Shown piece after piece: positions 27,250 to 34,039 of a DNA stretch of 64,000 bases. The position numbers and the translations under genes were made by a program. Source of the stretch: Fulvivirga imtechensis AK7 (lineage in GTDB: Bacteria > Bacteroidota > Bacteroidia > Cytophagales > Cyclobacteriaceae). Position 1 is the first letter of the stretch; each line of letters opens with the position of its first letter. The stretch covers positions 186,001-250,000 of the forward strand of contig NZ_AMZN01000006.1 of assembly GCF_000331535.1 (NCBI RefSeq), read 5' to 3'. The notes under the pieces were generated by a model. That model did not search any database. It saw only the letters and a list, made by a program, of their open reading frames with translations, and was not told the origin of the DNA.

Positions 27250-27941
27250 ATATGAATGTAACTATGGAAACTTACGCAGTTCCCGGCCTTGACAGGAGGA
27301 CTGTTATTGCGGTGTTCAGCTCTTTGGGTTTGTTGCTTGCATGGTCTTTTGGCAGCTCCCTTTTGGAGGCCGGACCAATATCTGCCAGCATTATTACCTA
27401 TTGCTTATATATCTTTTACTGGTACTATGCTATTCGCTTCAAAAATCCATTGATATATCGATTGGTAATATTCGGAACGGTAGCAGGAATATTGGAGCTG
27501 GTAACAGATCACTACCTTGTTGACACTATCAACAGCCTAATTTACCCCGGCAATGAGCTGATGATATGGAGCTCCCCGGCTTATATGCCATTTGCATGGT
27601 CTAATGTACTATTGCAACTGGGATTTATCGGGGTGTGGCTTACAAAGAAATACAACATTTTTAAAGCATCCGTTATTTTGAGTATTGCCGGAGGTATGTA
27701 CATACCGATATACGAACACCTGGCCAAAGATGCCGGGTGGTGGATATATAATAACAACACCACTATGATATTCAATGCACCGGTCTACGTCATTCTCTGT
27801 GAAGCGTTGATATCTCTTTCTTTGCCACTTTTGATCTTTTATTCGCTGGATCGAAAGCCAATCAGAGCTATTACGCTTGGTATTGTTGAAGGGGTGTGGA
27901 TATTGTTGAGCGCTGCCCTGGCTTTTGGCCTTGCGCGATAG
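27246..27941 (+). CDS. Multi-pass membrane protein paired with the MpaB-like oxygenase
   Basis: 231 residues with about seven hydrophobic segments (approximately 18-38, 43-60, 68-88, 110-128, 135-155, 175-197 and 205-228). I do not recognise a characterised family. Notable polar residues inside helices are E in GILELVTDHYLVDT (about 80-92), IPIYEHLAKDAGWWIYN (about 155-171) and E near 185 (ILCEALIS), which could form an active site or cofactor pocket. The ATGA overlap with the upstream oxygenase gene implies a shared function, perhaps presenting or modifying a lipophilic substrate. This is inference only. Confidence 0.7.
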   Translation: MNMNVTMETYAVPGLDRRTVIAVFSSLGLLLAWSFGSSLLEAGPISASIITYCLYIFYWYYAIRFKNPLIYRLVIFGTVAGILELVTDHYLVDTINSLIYPGNELMIWSSPAYMPFAWSNVLLQLGFIGVWLTKKYNIFKASVILSIAGGMYIPIYEHLAKDAGWWIYNNNTTMIFNAPVYVILCEALISLSLPLLIFYSLDRKPIRAITLGIVEGVWILLSAALAFGLAR

Positions 27942-28090
27942 AAATTTTTAACTTTAACGTTTTCTTTTTGCAGTTGGTCGCGAAATCGGTAGACTGGATA
28001 AATTACTTGATTTTTTTGCCTTATATTGCGCATGCGTAAGGTAATAGACGAATATTGCCTTTTTTTGACATAATCTTATCCCGACTGTTT

Positions 28091-29437
28091 ATGAAGATTG
28101 CAGCGTTGGTCGATTCCTTCATCAATCCTGTACACTTTAGTAATGCGAATACGCTGAGGCGGGCACGCCTGTTCGTTCGTGGCTGCTGGCTTACCAGTAT
28201 CTTTTCCACGACCTATATCTGGTTGAGTATGGTATTTAGCTACGATAAGGGTATTTATCTGATGATTTTTAATGTTATTGCCTTTTTGCTACTCCCATTT
28301 TTAGCTAAAACACGTATTCCCATTGCATGGTTAGGCAATGTTTTCATCTTTGTAGGCGCTTTTGCTATTATAGTGCTCACCTATTATTCAGGGGGTGTGT
28401 GGTCTGCCGTTTACCCGTGGATCATCTCTATTCCTGTGCTGGCATTGCTGGTGGTCAACCGCCTTTCGGGAAGTATTTGGGGAGGTATTTCATTTCTCTT
28501 TATGCTATGGTTTGCCTTCATTGCTTACCAGGGCAAGGAACTTCCTGTGGAATATAATCCTGAATTGAGAACGTTATGGTACATTTCAGTATTGCCCGGA
28601 TTGTTATTGATCATCTTGTTTATAGCCTTTGTGTTCGAATCTATCCAAACCAAAGCGCTAACTGACCTGGAGGATAAAAATGAATTGCTCGAAACTCAAA
28701 AGGAGATGATAGCAGCACAATCAACCGAGCTGAAAAAGCATATTGAAGAAAAAGATTATATAATCAGGATACTTGCTCATGACTTAAGAAGTCCGCTCAA
28801 AAACATTAACAGCCTTGTTAGGTTGATGGAGTTTGAGAATGATCCGGTGCGTCATAAGGACTATATTAGTATGATCACTCAATCTTCTTCAAATGCGCAA
28901 CATCTGGTGAACCGTGTTTTGGAAATGGATGCCTCCAGCCAGGAGGATTTTGATCTTAAAATGGAGCGAATAGATCTGTACCTTTTGCTTACCGAAGTGG
29001 TGGACAATATGGCTAAGCCTGCTAATGAAAAGCGAATACAGATCCGATTGAGTAATCAATCTTCTAATTGTACCGTACTGGCTGACAAAACTTACTTGTA
29101 TCTTATCCTCGAAAACCTGATGTCTAACGCCATAAAATTCTCTGAAAATGGCAAGGAGGTACAAGCCAGTGTTTTTGAAAATGGCTCGTCCGTACAAGTG
29201 AAAATTATGGATGAAGGACCGGGAATTAACCCGGAAGAGGAAAGCAGGTTATTTAAAAAGTTTTCAAAACTGAGCGCACGGCCCACAGGGGGCGAAAGCT
29301 CCACCGGGCTGGGCCTTTCTTTAGTAAAGCGTTACGTTGAATTGATATCGGGCCAGGTGTATTACGAAGCGGCAGAAAGCGGTGGAGCTACCTTTGTGGT
29401 AGAGCTGCCGTTGATAGACCAGGCTGCTGCCAGTTAA
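28091..29437 (+). CDS. Membrane sensor histidine kinase
   Basis: 448 residues from the ATG at 28091; the frame is open from a TTG at 28055, but the ATG precedes the conserved membrane region. The N-terminal half has about six transmembrane helices (to about residue 182) and no obvious extracellular sensor domain. A coiled linker leads to HisKA with phospho-acceptor His230 (AHDLRSPLKN) and an HATPase with DEGPGIN, FKKFSKLSA and STGLGLSLVKRY. No response regulator gene is adjacent. It follows the oxygenase/membrane-protein pair by 149 nt on the same strand; a functional link is possible but unproven. Confidence 0.88.
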   Translation: MKIAALVDSFINPVHFSNANTLRRARLFVRGCWLTSIFSTTYIWLSMVFSYDKGIYLMIFNVIAFLLLPFLAKTRIPIAWLGNVFIFVGAFAIIVLTYYSGGVWSAVYPWIISIPVLALLVVNRLSGSIWGGISFLFMLWFAFIAYQGKELPVEYNPELRTLWYISVLPGLLLIILFIAFVFESIQTKALTDLEDKNELLETQKEMIAAQSTELKKHIEEKDYIIRILAHDLRSPLKNINSLVRLMEFENDPVRHKDYISMITQSSSNAQHLVNRVLEMDASSQEDFDLKMERIDLYLLLTEVVDNMAKPANEKRIQIRLSNQSSNCTVLADKTYLYLILENLMSNAIKFSENGKEVQASVFENGSSVQVKIMDEGPGINPEEESRLFKKFSKLSARPTGGESSTGLGLSLVKRYVELISGQVYYEAAESGGATFVVELPLIDQAAAS

Positions 29438-29488
29438 ATTGTAACTCTGGCGTATTCACCACTAGCTATTGCCGTTTTTACACCCCAG

Positions 29489-29515
29489 TTGGCAGTTTTT
29501 TGGCAGTTATCTTTG
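29489..29515 (+). promoter_or_regulatory. Bacteroidota-type promoter of the SRPBCC gene
   Basis: TTG at 29489-29491 and TATCTTTG at 29508-29515 match the TTG / TAnnTTTG promoter of this phylum. The spacing is 16 bp, slightly short. The -7 box ends 48 bp before the ATG at 29564. Confidence 0.45.
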
Positions 29516-29563
29516 TCTTAACAAAACATTAAACAACTTTTACACCAAAAAACGAACGTAACA

Positions 29564-29989
29564 ATGGAAACTAAAGACAAAACCGCCATCACTGTAGAAA
29601 CAACTATAAAGGCCCCCGTAGAGAAAGTTTGGAAGTACTGGACAGAACCTAAGCACATTATCAACTGGTGTTTTGCCTCTGACGACTGGCATGCTCCCCA
29701 GGCAGAAAATGATCTGAAAGAGAAGGGGAGATTTAGCACTACAATGGCCGCTAAAGACGGAAGTATGAGCTTTGACTTTGCCGGTGTATACACTCAAGTC
29801 AAACAGCATGAGGTAATAAAATATACCATGGATGATGACAGAAAGGTAGATATTCAATTTTCAACTAATGGCAACGAGACCAAGGTTATGGAGACCTTTG
29901 AAGCAGAAAATACACATCCTATTGAAATGCAAAGAGGTGGATGGCAAGCTATTCTGGATAATTTCAGGCAGTATGTAGAGGAGAATTGA
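29564..29989 (+). CDS. SRPBCC (AHSA1-type) domain protein
   Basis: A 141-residue single-domain START-like protein. The opening ITVETTIKAPVEKVWKYWTEPKHIINW, then F..DDWHAP.AENDLKEKGRF and the closing GWQAILDNFRQYVE are the hallmark of the Aha1_N-like SRPBCC family found widely in Bacteroidota. The fold forms a hydrophobic ligand pocket; the ligand is not known. It is monocistronic, with a promoter-like sequence upstream and a perfect 10-bp-stem hairpin just after it (30016-30044). Confidence 0.85.
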   Translation: METKDKTAITVETTIKAPVEKVWKYWTEPKHIINWCFASDDWHAPQAENDLKEKGRFSTTMAAKDGSMSFDFAGVYTQVKQHEVIKYTMDDDRKVDIQFSTNGNETKVMETFEAENTHPIEMQRGGWQAILDNFRQYVEEN

Positions 29990-30015
29990 CTCCACCTCAA
30001 GTTCTGGCCCGACTA

Positions 30016-30044
30016 GCACGCGTTAGCGATAGCGTAACGCGTGC
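30016..30044. terminator. Perfect hairpin after the SRPBCC gene
   Basis: GCACGCGTTA (30016-30025) pairs perfectly with TAACGCGTGC (30035-30044) around GCGATAGCG, which itself can extend the stem. There is no T-run, so it may be the outer part of the adjoining MITE copy 5 and not an intrinsic terminator. Confidence 0.5.
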
Positions 30045-30139
30045 TTAGTTACGCTCGCCCCCAAAAATGCTCTCGTACCTCAGTACGCTCCGCTTTTGGA
30101 GCTTCATTCTTAAGGCCACTTAGAGTTTTCGTATAGACC
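30045..30139 (+). repeat. MITE family A, partial copy 5
   Basis: Matches copy 3 in inverse orientation: CCCAAAAATGCTCTCGTACC, then CAGTACGCTCCGCTTTTGGA, then TTAAGGCCACTTAGAGTTTT. The left terminal repeat is replaced by the hairpin at 30016-30044 and the right end decays after GTTTTCGTATAGACC. Confidence 0.8.
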
Positions 30140-30161
30140 AAATCTGAAAATTTAATTATTA

Positions 30162-30611
30162 ATGATTGAAAAACTTCAAAACAATAAAATAGAAATATCA
30201 AATCAAATACATGCAGTTTTTCAATTATCGTATGCTATTGAAGCAAAACTGTTAGATACAACTGATTTTCCGCCACTTAAAAGACCTCTGGAAAGTTATC
30301 TAAAAAGTGATAATGTGTTCTTTGGATATTTCGAAAGCACTGAATTAGCAGGAGTTATTGAGATTGAATTTGCTGATAAATACATAGACATCAATAGTTT
30401 GGTAGTAAACCCCAAATTTTTTAGACGCGGAATAGCGAGAAAGTTATTAGAATTCATTTTCAATAAATTTGACTTTAAACTCTTTATTGTGGAAACGGGT
30501 GTTAACAACAAACCAGCTAATGAATTGTATAAAAAGCTTGGTTTCAAAGAAATTAAACAATGGGATACTGACTTTGGAATTAGAAAAATATTATTTGAAA
30601 GAAGAGCTTGA
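30162..30611 (+). CDS. GNAT-family N-acetyltransferase
   Basis: 149 residues. The acetyl-CoA-binding core is clear: INSLVVNPKFFRRGIARKLLEFIF (about 86-109; RRGIAR is motif A), then ETGVNNKPANELYKKLGF (about 112-130). The target is unknown. The gene is AT-rich relative to neighbours, lies alone between a MITE copy and a broken reverse-transcriptase gene, and its 3' end overlaps that remnant by 32 nt. The setting suggests acquisition by transfer. Confidence 0.85.
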   Translation: MIEKLQNNKIEISNQIHAVFQLSYAIEAKLLDTTDFPPLKRPLESYLKSDNVFFGYFESTELAGVIEIEFADKYIDINSLVVNPKFFRRGIARKLLEFIFNKFDFKLFIVETGVNNKPANELYKKLGFKEIKQWDTDFGIRKILFERRA

Positions 30612-30984
30612 GCCGTTCTTCAAATTTGTAGGGTTTGGTTTTCTTGGTAACCTCTTTGAGTTTACGTTTGAGTGAACCCCAACTGCTTTTCTTTGCCACC
30701 AATTGGTATTTGCCCTTTTCACCTTTCTTGTAAGTGGGTACAAACCCGTGGCCCAGCAACTCAAAATTGCCCGGTCTTCGTATTCCGTTTTTCTCCTTGT
30801 TGATAGGCAGTTTCAACTTATCCTGTAAAAACAGATAAACCTCGTTCCCTATCCTCTTGGCTTCTGCTTTTGATTTCGTGTATATACTGAAATCATCAGC
30901 ATAACGGACGTACCGATGTCCTTTTCTTACAAATTCCTTGTCCAGTACATCCAACACTAAGCCGAATAGCTGAAATACCGTCAA
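30580..30984 (-). pseudogene. Group II intron reverse transcriptase/maturase fragment
   Basis: An open frame of 134 codons whose middle part (about 30600-30961) matches the palm of group II intron reverse transcriptases: LDVLDKEFVRKGHRYVRYADDFSI with the catalytic YADD, then LPINKEKNGIRRP..FELLGHGFVPTY. The upstream RT domains (0-4) and the downstream thumb, maturase and any endonuclease are missing. The last residues before the stop read into the GNAT gene and have no family match. The upstream break coincides with the left arm of the inverted repeat at 30962-31064. It cannot encode an active enzyme. Confidence 0.85.
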
Positions 30985-31064
30985 AAAAAGCCTGAACGGG
31001 AGATTTTGTTCAGGTTTTTTGGTGAAATAAGAACTGTGCTACTAAAGGTATTTCAGTTATTCGG
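30962..31064. repeat. 18-bp inverted repeat enclosing a terminator-like hairpin
   Basis: CCGAATAGCTGAAATACC (30962-30979) and GGTATTTCAGTTATTCGG (31047-31064) are inverted repeats with 17 of 18 matches. Between them lies a second hairpin, CCTGAAC (30991-30997) with GTTCAGG (31008-31014), flanked by an A-run on one side and a T-run on the other. The structure abuts the broken end of the reverse-transcriptase fragment. Confidence 0.8.
30983..31020. terminator. Bidirectional intrinsic-terminator-like hairpin
   Basis: A-run 30983-30989, stem CCTGAAC/GTTCAGG with a 10-nt loop, T-run 31015-31020. It could stop transcription in either direction between the reverse-transcriptase remnant and the DinB-gene region. 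Confidence 0.6.
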
Positions 31065-31155
31065 TGTTGACCGAATTCCGGGCTCCTTAGGGGCAAAGTA
31101 TTTTTTGCTACAGTCTGTTTTAGCTTGTTTTTTTTACGATACAGCCGTTTAGCGT

Positions 31156-31396
31156 CTTGTTCATAGTCCACCGCTGGAACTAAGGACCTCTTAGCGATAA
31201 GTGTCTGTGCATGGTATTATGTACAGAATTCTGTTATTTTAAAAACTCATTGCTTACCTTCATGAAATGAGCCGCGGTTATAAAATAGAAGCCAGTCAGT
31301 TATTTGACGTTTATTCACAAACAAAGCATAGTTTTGACCGTATCACAGGCTCTCGTAATTATTTATAACCTTAGTCTTCCCTTGGTAAGATTAAGG
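31156..31396 (+). repeat. Divergent 240-bp direct repeat, copy A (upstream of the DinB gene)
   Basis: Aligns throughout with 32035-32273. Shared blocks include TGTCTGTG, GTATTATGT or GCATTATGT followed by CAGAATT, CTGTTATT, TTGCTTACC, CAGTTATT and a closing hairpin CCTTAGTCTT...AAGATTAAGG (31369-31396). It ends 16 bp before the DinB start codon. No open frame is shared by the two copies. Confidence 0.8.
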
Positions 31397-31412
31397 ATTA
31401 CGATTGTAAGGT

Positions 31413-31940
31413 ATGCGAACAATACTGAACATTGCGTTTGGACTTTTGCTTATAGGTTGTTCCCAAGAGAACAAACACCCGACAGTTAAATCAATTCTTC
31501 TTGAACAACTTAAAAGCACTCATACACATAAAGATTGGTATGTACCAGTAAAAGATGCAGTAGAGGGACTTACAGTCGATCAGGCAAACTGGAAGGACAG
31601 TACCAGTAATCACTCTATTGGTGAATTAGTCTCACATTTAGCATTTTGGAATGAAAGAATACTAATTGCTTTTCATGGTAATTCTCCACCTGACTTTGAT
31701 GGGAATAACGAACTGACTTTTAAAACATTTAACAGGGAGGACTGGAATTACGCAGTCCAAAAGTTAGACAGTATACAGACCGCTTGGGAGCAAGCTGTAG
31801 ACAACGCTACCGACAAACAATTAGCGGAGTGGAGCGCTTCAATTGCAAACATCTGCACACATAATTCCTACCACACCGGACAGATTGTTTATATAAGAAA
31901 GAAAAATGGTTGGTGGGACGGGTCAAAAGGAGTAAAGTGA
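31413..31940 (+). CDS. DinB-superfamily lipoprotein
   Basis: 175 residues. The signal ends in a lipobox (LLLIGCS, Cys16), so the mature protein is probably anchored in a membrane facing the periplasm, which is unusual for the mostly cytosolic DinB/YfiT superfamily. The metal-binding His pattern of the four-helix bundle is visible: SIGELVSHLAFWNERI (His75) and the C-terminal CTHNSYHTGQIVYIRK. Members include metal-dependent thiol transferases; the activity here is unknown. The gene is framed by the two divergent 240-bp repeats, which hints at a mobile cassette. Confidence 0.8.
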   Translation: MRTILNIAFGLLLIGCSQENKHPTVKSILLEQLKSTHTHKDWYVPVKDAVEGLTVDQANWKDSTSNHSIGELVSHLAFWNERILIAFHGNSPPDFDGNNELTFKTFNREDWNYAVQKLDSIQTAWEQAVDNATDKQLAEWSASIANICTHNSYHTGQIVYIRKKNGWWDGSKGVK

Positions 31941-32034
31941 CCACCCCTTTGTTAGTGTTTTCATCAACAAACCAAACCGATAGCTGATCATTACCACAAT
32001 ACCACAATATCTGTTAAAATGAAGCTTGATCTCT

Positions 32035-32273
32035 CGTTGTTCGTAGTCTACCGCAGGGACTACGGACCCCTCAATGATCACCAGTGTCTGTGACACGGCA
32101 TTATGTGCAGAATTCCTGTTATTAGAACACTATTGCTTACCGAGTCAGTTATTCATTTTCTTTCATTTGCTGCGGTTGAATGGATTATTTTTTTACTTGC
32201 AGAGCATAATTTCATCGTGTCGCAGACACTCGTAGTCATTTATAATCCTTAGTCTTCCTTTGGTGAGATTAAG
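32035..32273 (+). repeat. Divergent 240-bp direct repeat, copy B (upstream of the toxin gene)
   Basis: Second copy of the element at 31156-31396, same orientation, with many substitutions and small indels. It contains its own hairpins: GTAGTC-N9-GACTAC at 32043-32063, GTGTC-TGT-GACAC near 32084-32096 and CTTAGTCTT...GAGATTAAG at 32248-32273. The covariation-like changes in the last hairpin suggest the structure matters. The remaining sequence between 31940 and 32035 shows nothing I recognise. Confidence 0.8.
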
Positions 32274-32316
32274 TATAACATGGGAAGAACCATTGCCGAC
32301 AATACTTTTCATTCTT

Positions 32317-32344
32317 AAAGTTTCCTTTTATTGAAACTTTTTCT
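32317..32344 (+). terminator. Hairpin with T-run before the toxin gene
   Basis: AAAGTTTC (32317-32324) and GAAACTTT (32333-32340) form an 8-bp perfect stem followed by TTTC. It lies 33 bp before the toxin start and may end upstream transcripts. Confidence 0.55.
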
Positions 32345-32376
32345 AGCTTTGTCTTGTATTATTTAATGTTGATTTA

Positions 32377-32721
32377 GTGGAGAAAAAGTTTGAGATTAAG
32401 TTATTAGAAGAAGCTTTCGAATTTATTAAAGGCCAAAATGATAAGGTTCAGGATAAGATATTCTACAATATTCGAAAGGCACAGGTTCTAAATGACCCGA
32501 AACTTTTTAAAAAGCTAAATCAAAATATTTGGGAATTCAGAACCAAATATGCAGGGCTCCAATATAGAATTCTTGCCTTTTGGGACAAGGAAAGTAATGA
32601 AATGACGCTGGTTTGTGGCACACATGGATTTGTCAAGAAAACGGACAAAATAAGTCCTCAGGAAATAGAAAAAGCCGAACAAATCAGGATTGAATATTTT
32701 GAACGGAAAAAGAAAGGATGA
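32377..32721 (+). CDS. RelE/HigB-type (Gp49-like) toxin of a toxin-antitoxin pair
   Basis: 114 residues with a GTG start. The protein matches the phage-derived Gp49/HigB family: early LLEEAFEFIKGQ, then FYNIRKAQ, FKKLNQNIWEFRTKYAGLQYRILAFWD and TLVCGTHGFVKKT.K.P..EI..AE. In this family the basic residues around EFRTKY and YRILAFW form the ribosome-dependent mRNA cleavage site. The toxin-first order and overlap with an XRE-type gene are typical of higBA modules. Its stop codon overlaps the antitoxin start by 4 nt. Confidence 0.88.
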   Translation: MEKKFEIKLLEEAFEFIKGQNDKVQDKIFYNIRKAQVLNDPKLFKKLNQNIWEFRTKYAGLQYRILAFWDKESNEMTLVCGTHGFVKKTDKISPQEIEKAEQIRIEYFERKKKG

Positions 32722-33032
32722 TGAAAACATACAGTTTAGAAGAAGCACAGGATTTACTAATCGGCAAGATTGGAACACCTAGAAGAGACCAGTTTGAATT
32801 TGAACTGAAACTTGAACTAATCGGTGCAATGATCAAGACTGCCCGTAAGGAACGTCATCTTACACAGGAACAACTTGGGGAGTTAATTGGCGTTCGGAAG
32901 TCTCAAATATCCAAACTTGAGAACAACGCCAAAAACGTGACCATCGAAACAATTATGAAAGTATTCGAAGCTCTAAAAGCCAAAGTAAACTTCAAGGTTG
33001 AACTCCTGAACAACGAAGTGAACATTGCTTAA
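32718..33032 (+). CDS. XRE-family antitoxin (HigA-like)
   Basis: 104 residues. A Cro/C1-type helix-turn-helix occupies about 36-90 (IKTARKERHLTQEQLGELIGVRKSQISKLENNAKNVTIETIMKVFEAL). It should neutralise the preceding toxin and repress the shared promoter. Two adjacent ATG codons (32718 and 32721) could start it; the first overlaps the toxin stop. The N-terminal 30 residues would contact the toxin. Confidence 0.9.
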   Translation: MMKTYSLEEAQDLLIGKIGTPRRDQFEFELKLELIGAMIKTARKERHLTQEQLGELIGVRKSQISKLENNAKNVTIETIMKVFEALKAKVNFKVELLNNEVNIA

Positions 33033-33066
33033 ATGTGGGGAATAAAAACTAAACTGAAATATCAAT

Positions 33067-33480
33067 TTGCAATTGCGTGATACCAAAATTCAAGTAGCTT
33101 ATAAGATAGCCAGCTTAATCCCCATCGGGTTTGGATTAATCTTTATCCTTATTCCGTCTAAGTCTTATGAACTTACCGAACGAATTTGGGCAGCTATTGT
33201 GCTTAACATTGGATTCCATCTGATCTTTCAACTTTTAAGCAGAATGCCTTTTGGCGTATACAGCCTTATCCTAACACAGAACTCAAAGATTCGAATTCCC
33301 GGTTCAATAATGTTAAAGATTTGGATCATGTTTACCATAGCTTTTACCATTTTAGCAACAATATTTATCATTAAAATGGTCATTTCAGATGCTATGTATA
33401 ACAAACTACTTATACTTCCAATCTTCTTCGCAATAGTAATAGGAGCAATATCCTCATGGAATAAAATAATGGCAGAATGA
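33067..33480 (+). CDS. Small multi-pass membrane protein, unknown
   Basis: Up to 137 residues with four hydrophobic helices (about 14-30, 42-58, 88-108 and 114-131). No family is recognised. The start is uncertain: the frame opens with TTG codons at 33067 and 33073 and has no ATG before residue 59, while an ATG at 33034 in another frame stops at 33081. Either a TTG start is used or a small frameshift has broken the original start. It follows the antitoxin gene by 34 nt. Confidence 0.55.
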   Translation: MQLRDTKIQVAYKIASLIPIGFGLIFILIPSKSYELTERIWAAIVLNIGFHLIFQLLSRMPFGVYSLILTQNSKIRIPGSIMLKIWIMFTIAFTILATIFIIKMVISDAMYNKLLILPIFFAIVIGAISSWNKIMAE

Positions 33481-33666
33481 GCGCTCTACAACAGACGCTA
33501 TCATCCTAAGCAGACTGAGTCATTTGCAAAGGCTGGTGTGGTGAGATCCTTTTATAAAATTTGAAAAGTCCGGCTTGCCGATAACTTGGGTTGTAGGTGT
33601 TGTTGAAGTTGGAAACAGAAATTGAGTAGTACTATGGATCAAATTGATAATTTAAAATAAGGCATA

Positions 33667-33909
33667 GTGACTTGGGGAATAGCCATATTAATTTTCGTGA
33701 TTGTAATCATATTGGATAATATTGACTTTTTAACTCTCAGGAAATGTCCAAAATGTGGAAATATATTTTCTACTACTCGAATAAAAAGAGTTGATCATGG
33801 TTCTCTCTTTGCGAAACCTGGACACCATAGAATTCTAGTAGATTATAAATGTGGAAAATGTAATGCTAAATGGACTTCGGTTCGCGAAGAGGACCAAAGC
33901 ATAGATTAA
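33667..33909 (+). CDS. Small membrane-anchored zinc-ribbon protein
   Basis: 80 residues from a GTG codon. One N-terminal helix (about 4-18) precedes a likely zinc ribbon with CPKCG (about 28-32) and CGKCNAKW (about 62-69). No known family is assigned. The 186-bp stretch before it (33481-33666) contains nothing I recognise. It is AT-rich like the other genes of this accessory stretch. Confidence 0.55.
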   Translation: MTWGIAILIFVIVIILDNIDFLTLRKCPKCGNIFSTTRIKRVDHGSLFAKPGHHRILVDYKCGKCNAKWTSVREEDQSID

Positions 33910-33976
33910 AACAAACAGAATACCATACAACAATATTCGATTGTTGATACTCTCACCAACAAACCCCCAACCCACA

Positions 33977-34010
33977 AAAAAGCCTTGATCCCGTTTGGAC
34001 CAAGGCTTTT
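33977..34010. terminator. Bidirectional intrinsic terminator
   Basis: AAAAGCCTTGATCC and GGACCAAGGCTTTT pair around CGTTT with a single mismatch, with A/T runs on both sides. It separates the convergent zinc-ribbon and MBL-rhodanese genes. Confidence 0.85.
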
Positions 34011-34039
34011 GACACAACCTAAACCATACATACTTAATC

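Noticed and set aside
31156-31396. Group II intron RNA domains (D5/D6) in the repeat beside the RT fragment
   Set aside because: I could not find a convincing domain V (34-nt AGC-bulge hairpin), and the element has two copies in an orientation opposite to the RT fragment.
31156-32273. Integron attC sites around the DinB gene
   Set aside because: The repeats are about 240 bp and lack clear RYYYAAC/GTTRRRY core pairs, and no integron integrase is in the window. A cassette role remains only a hypothesis.
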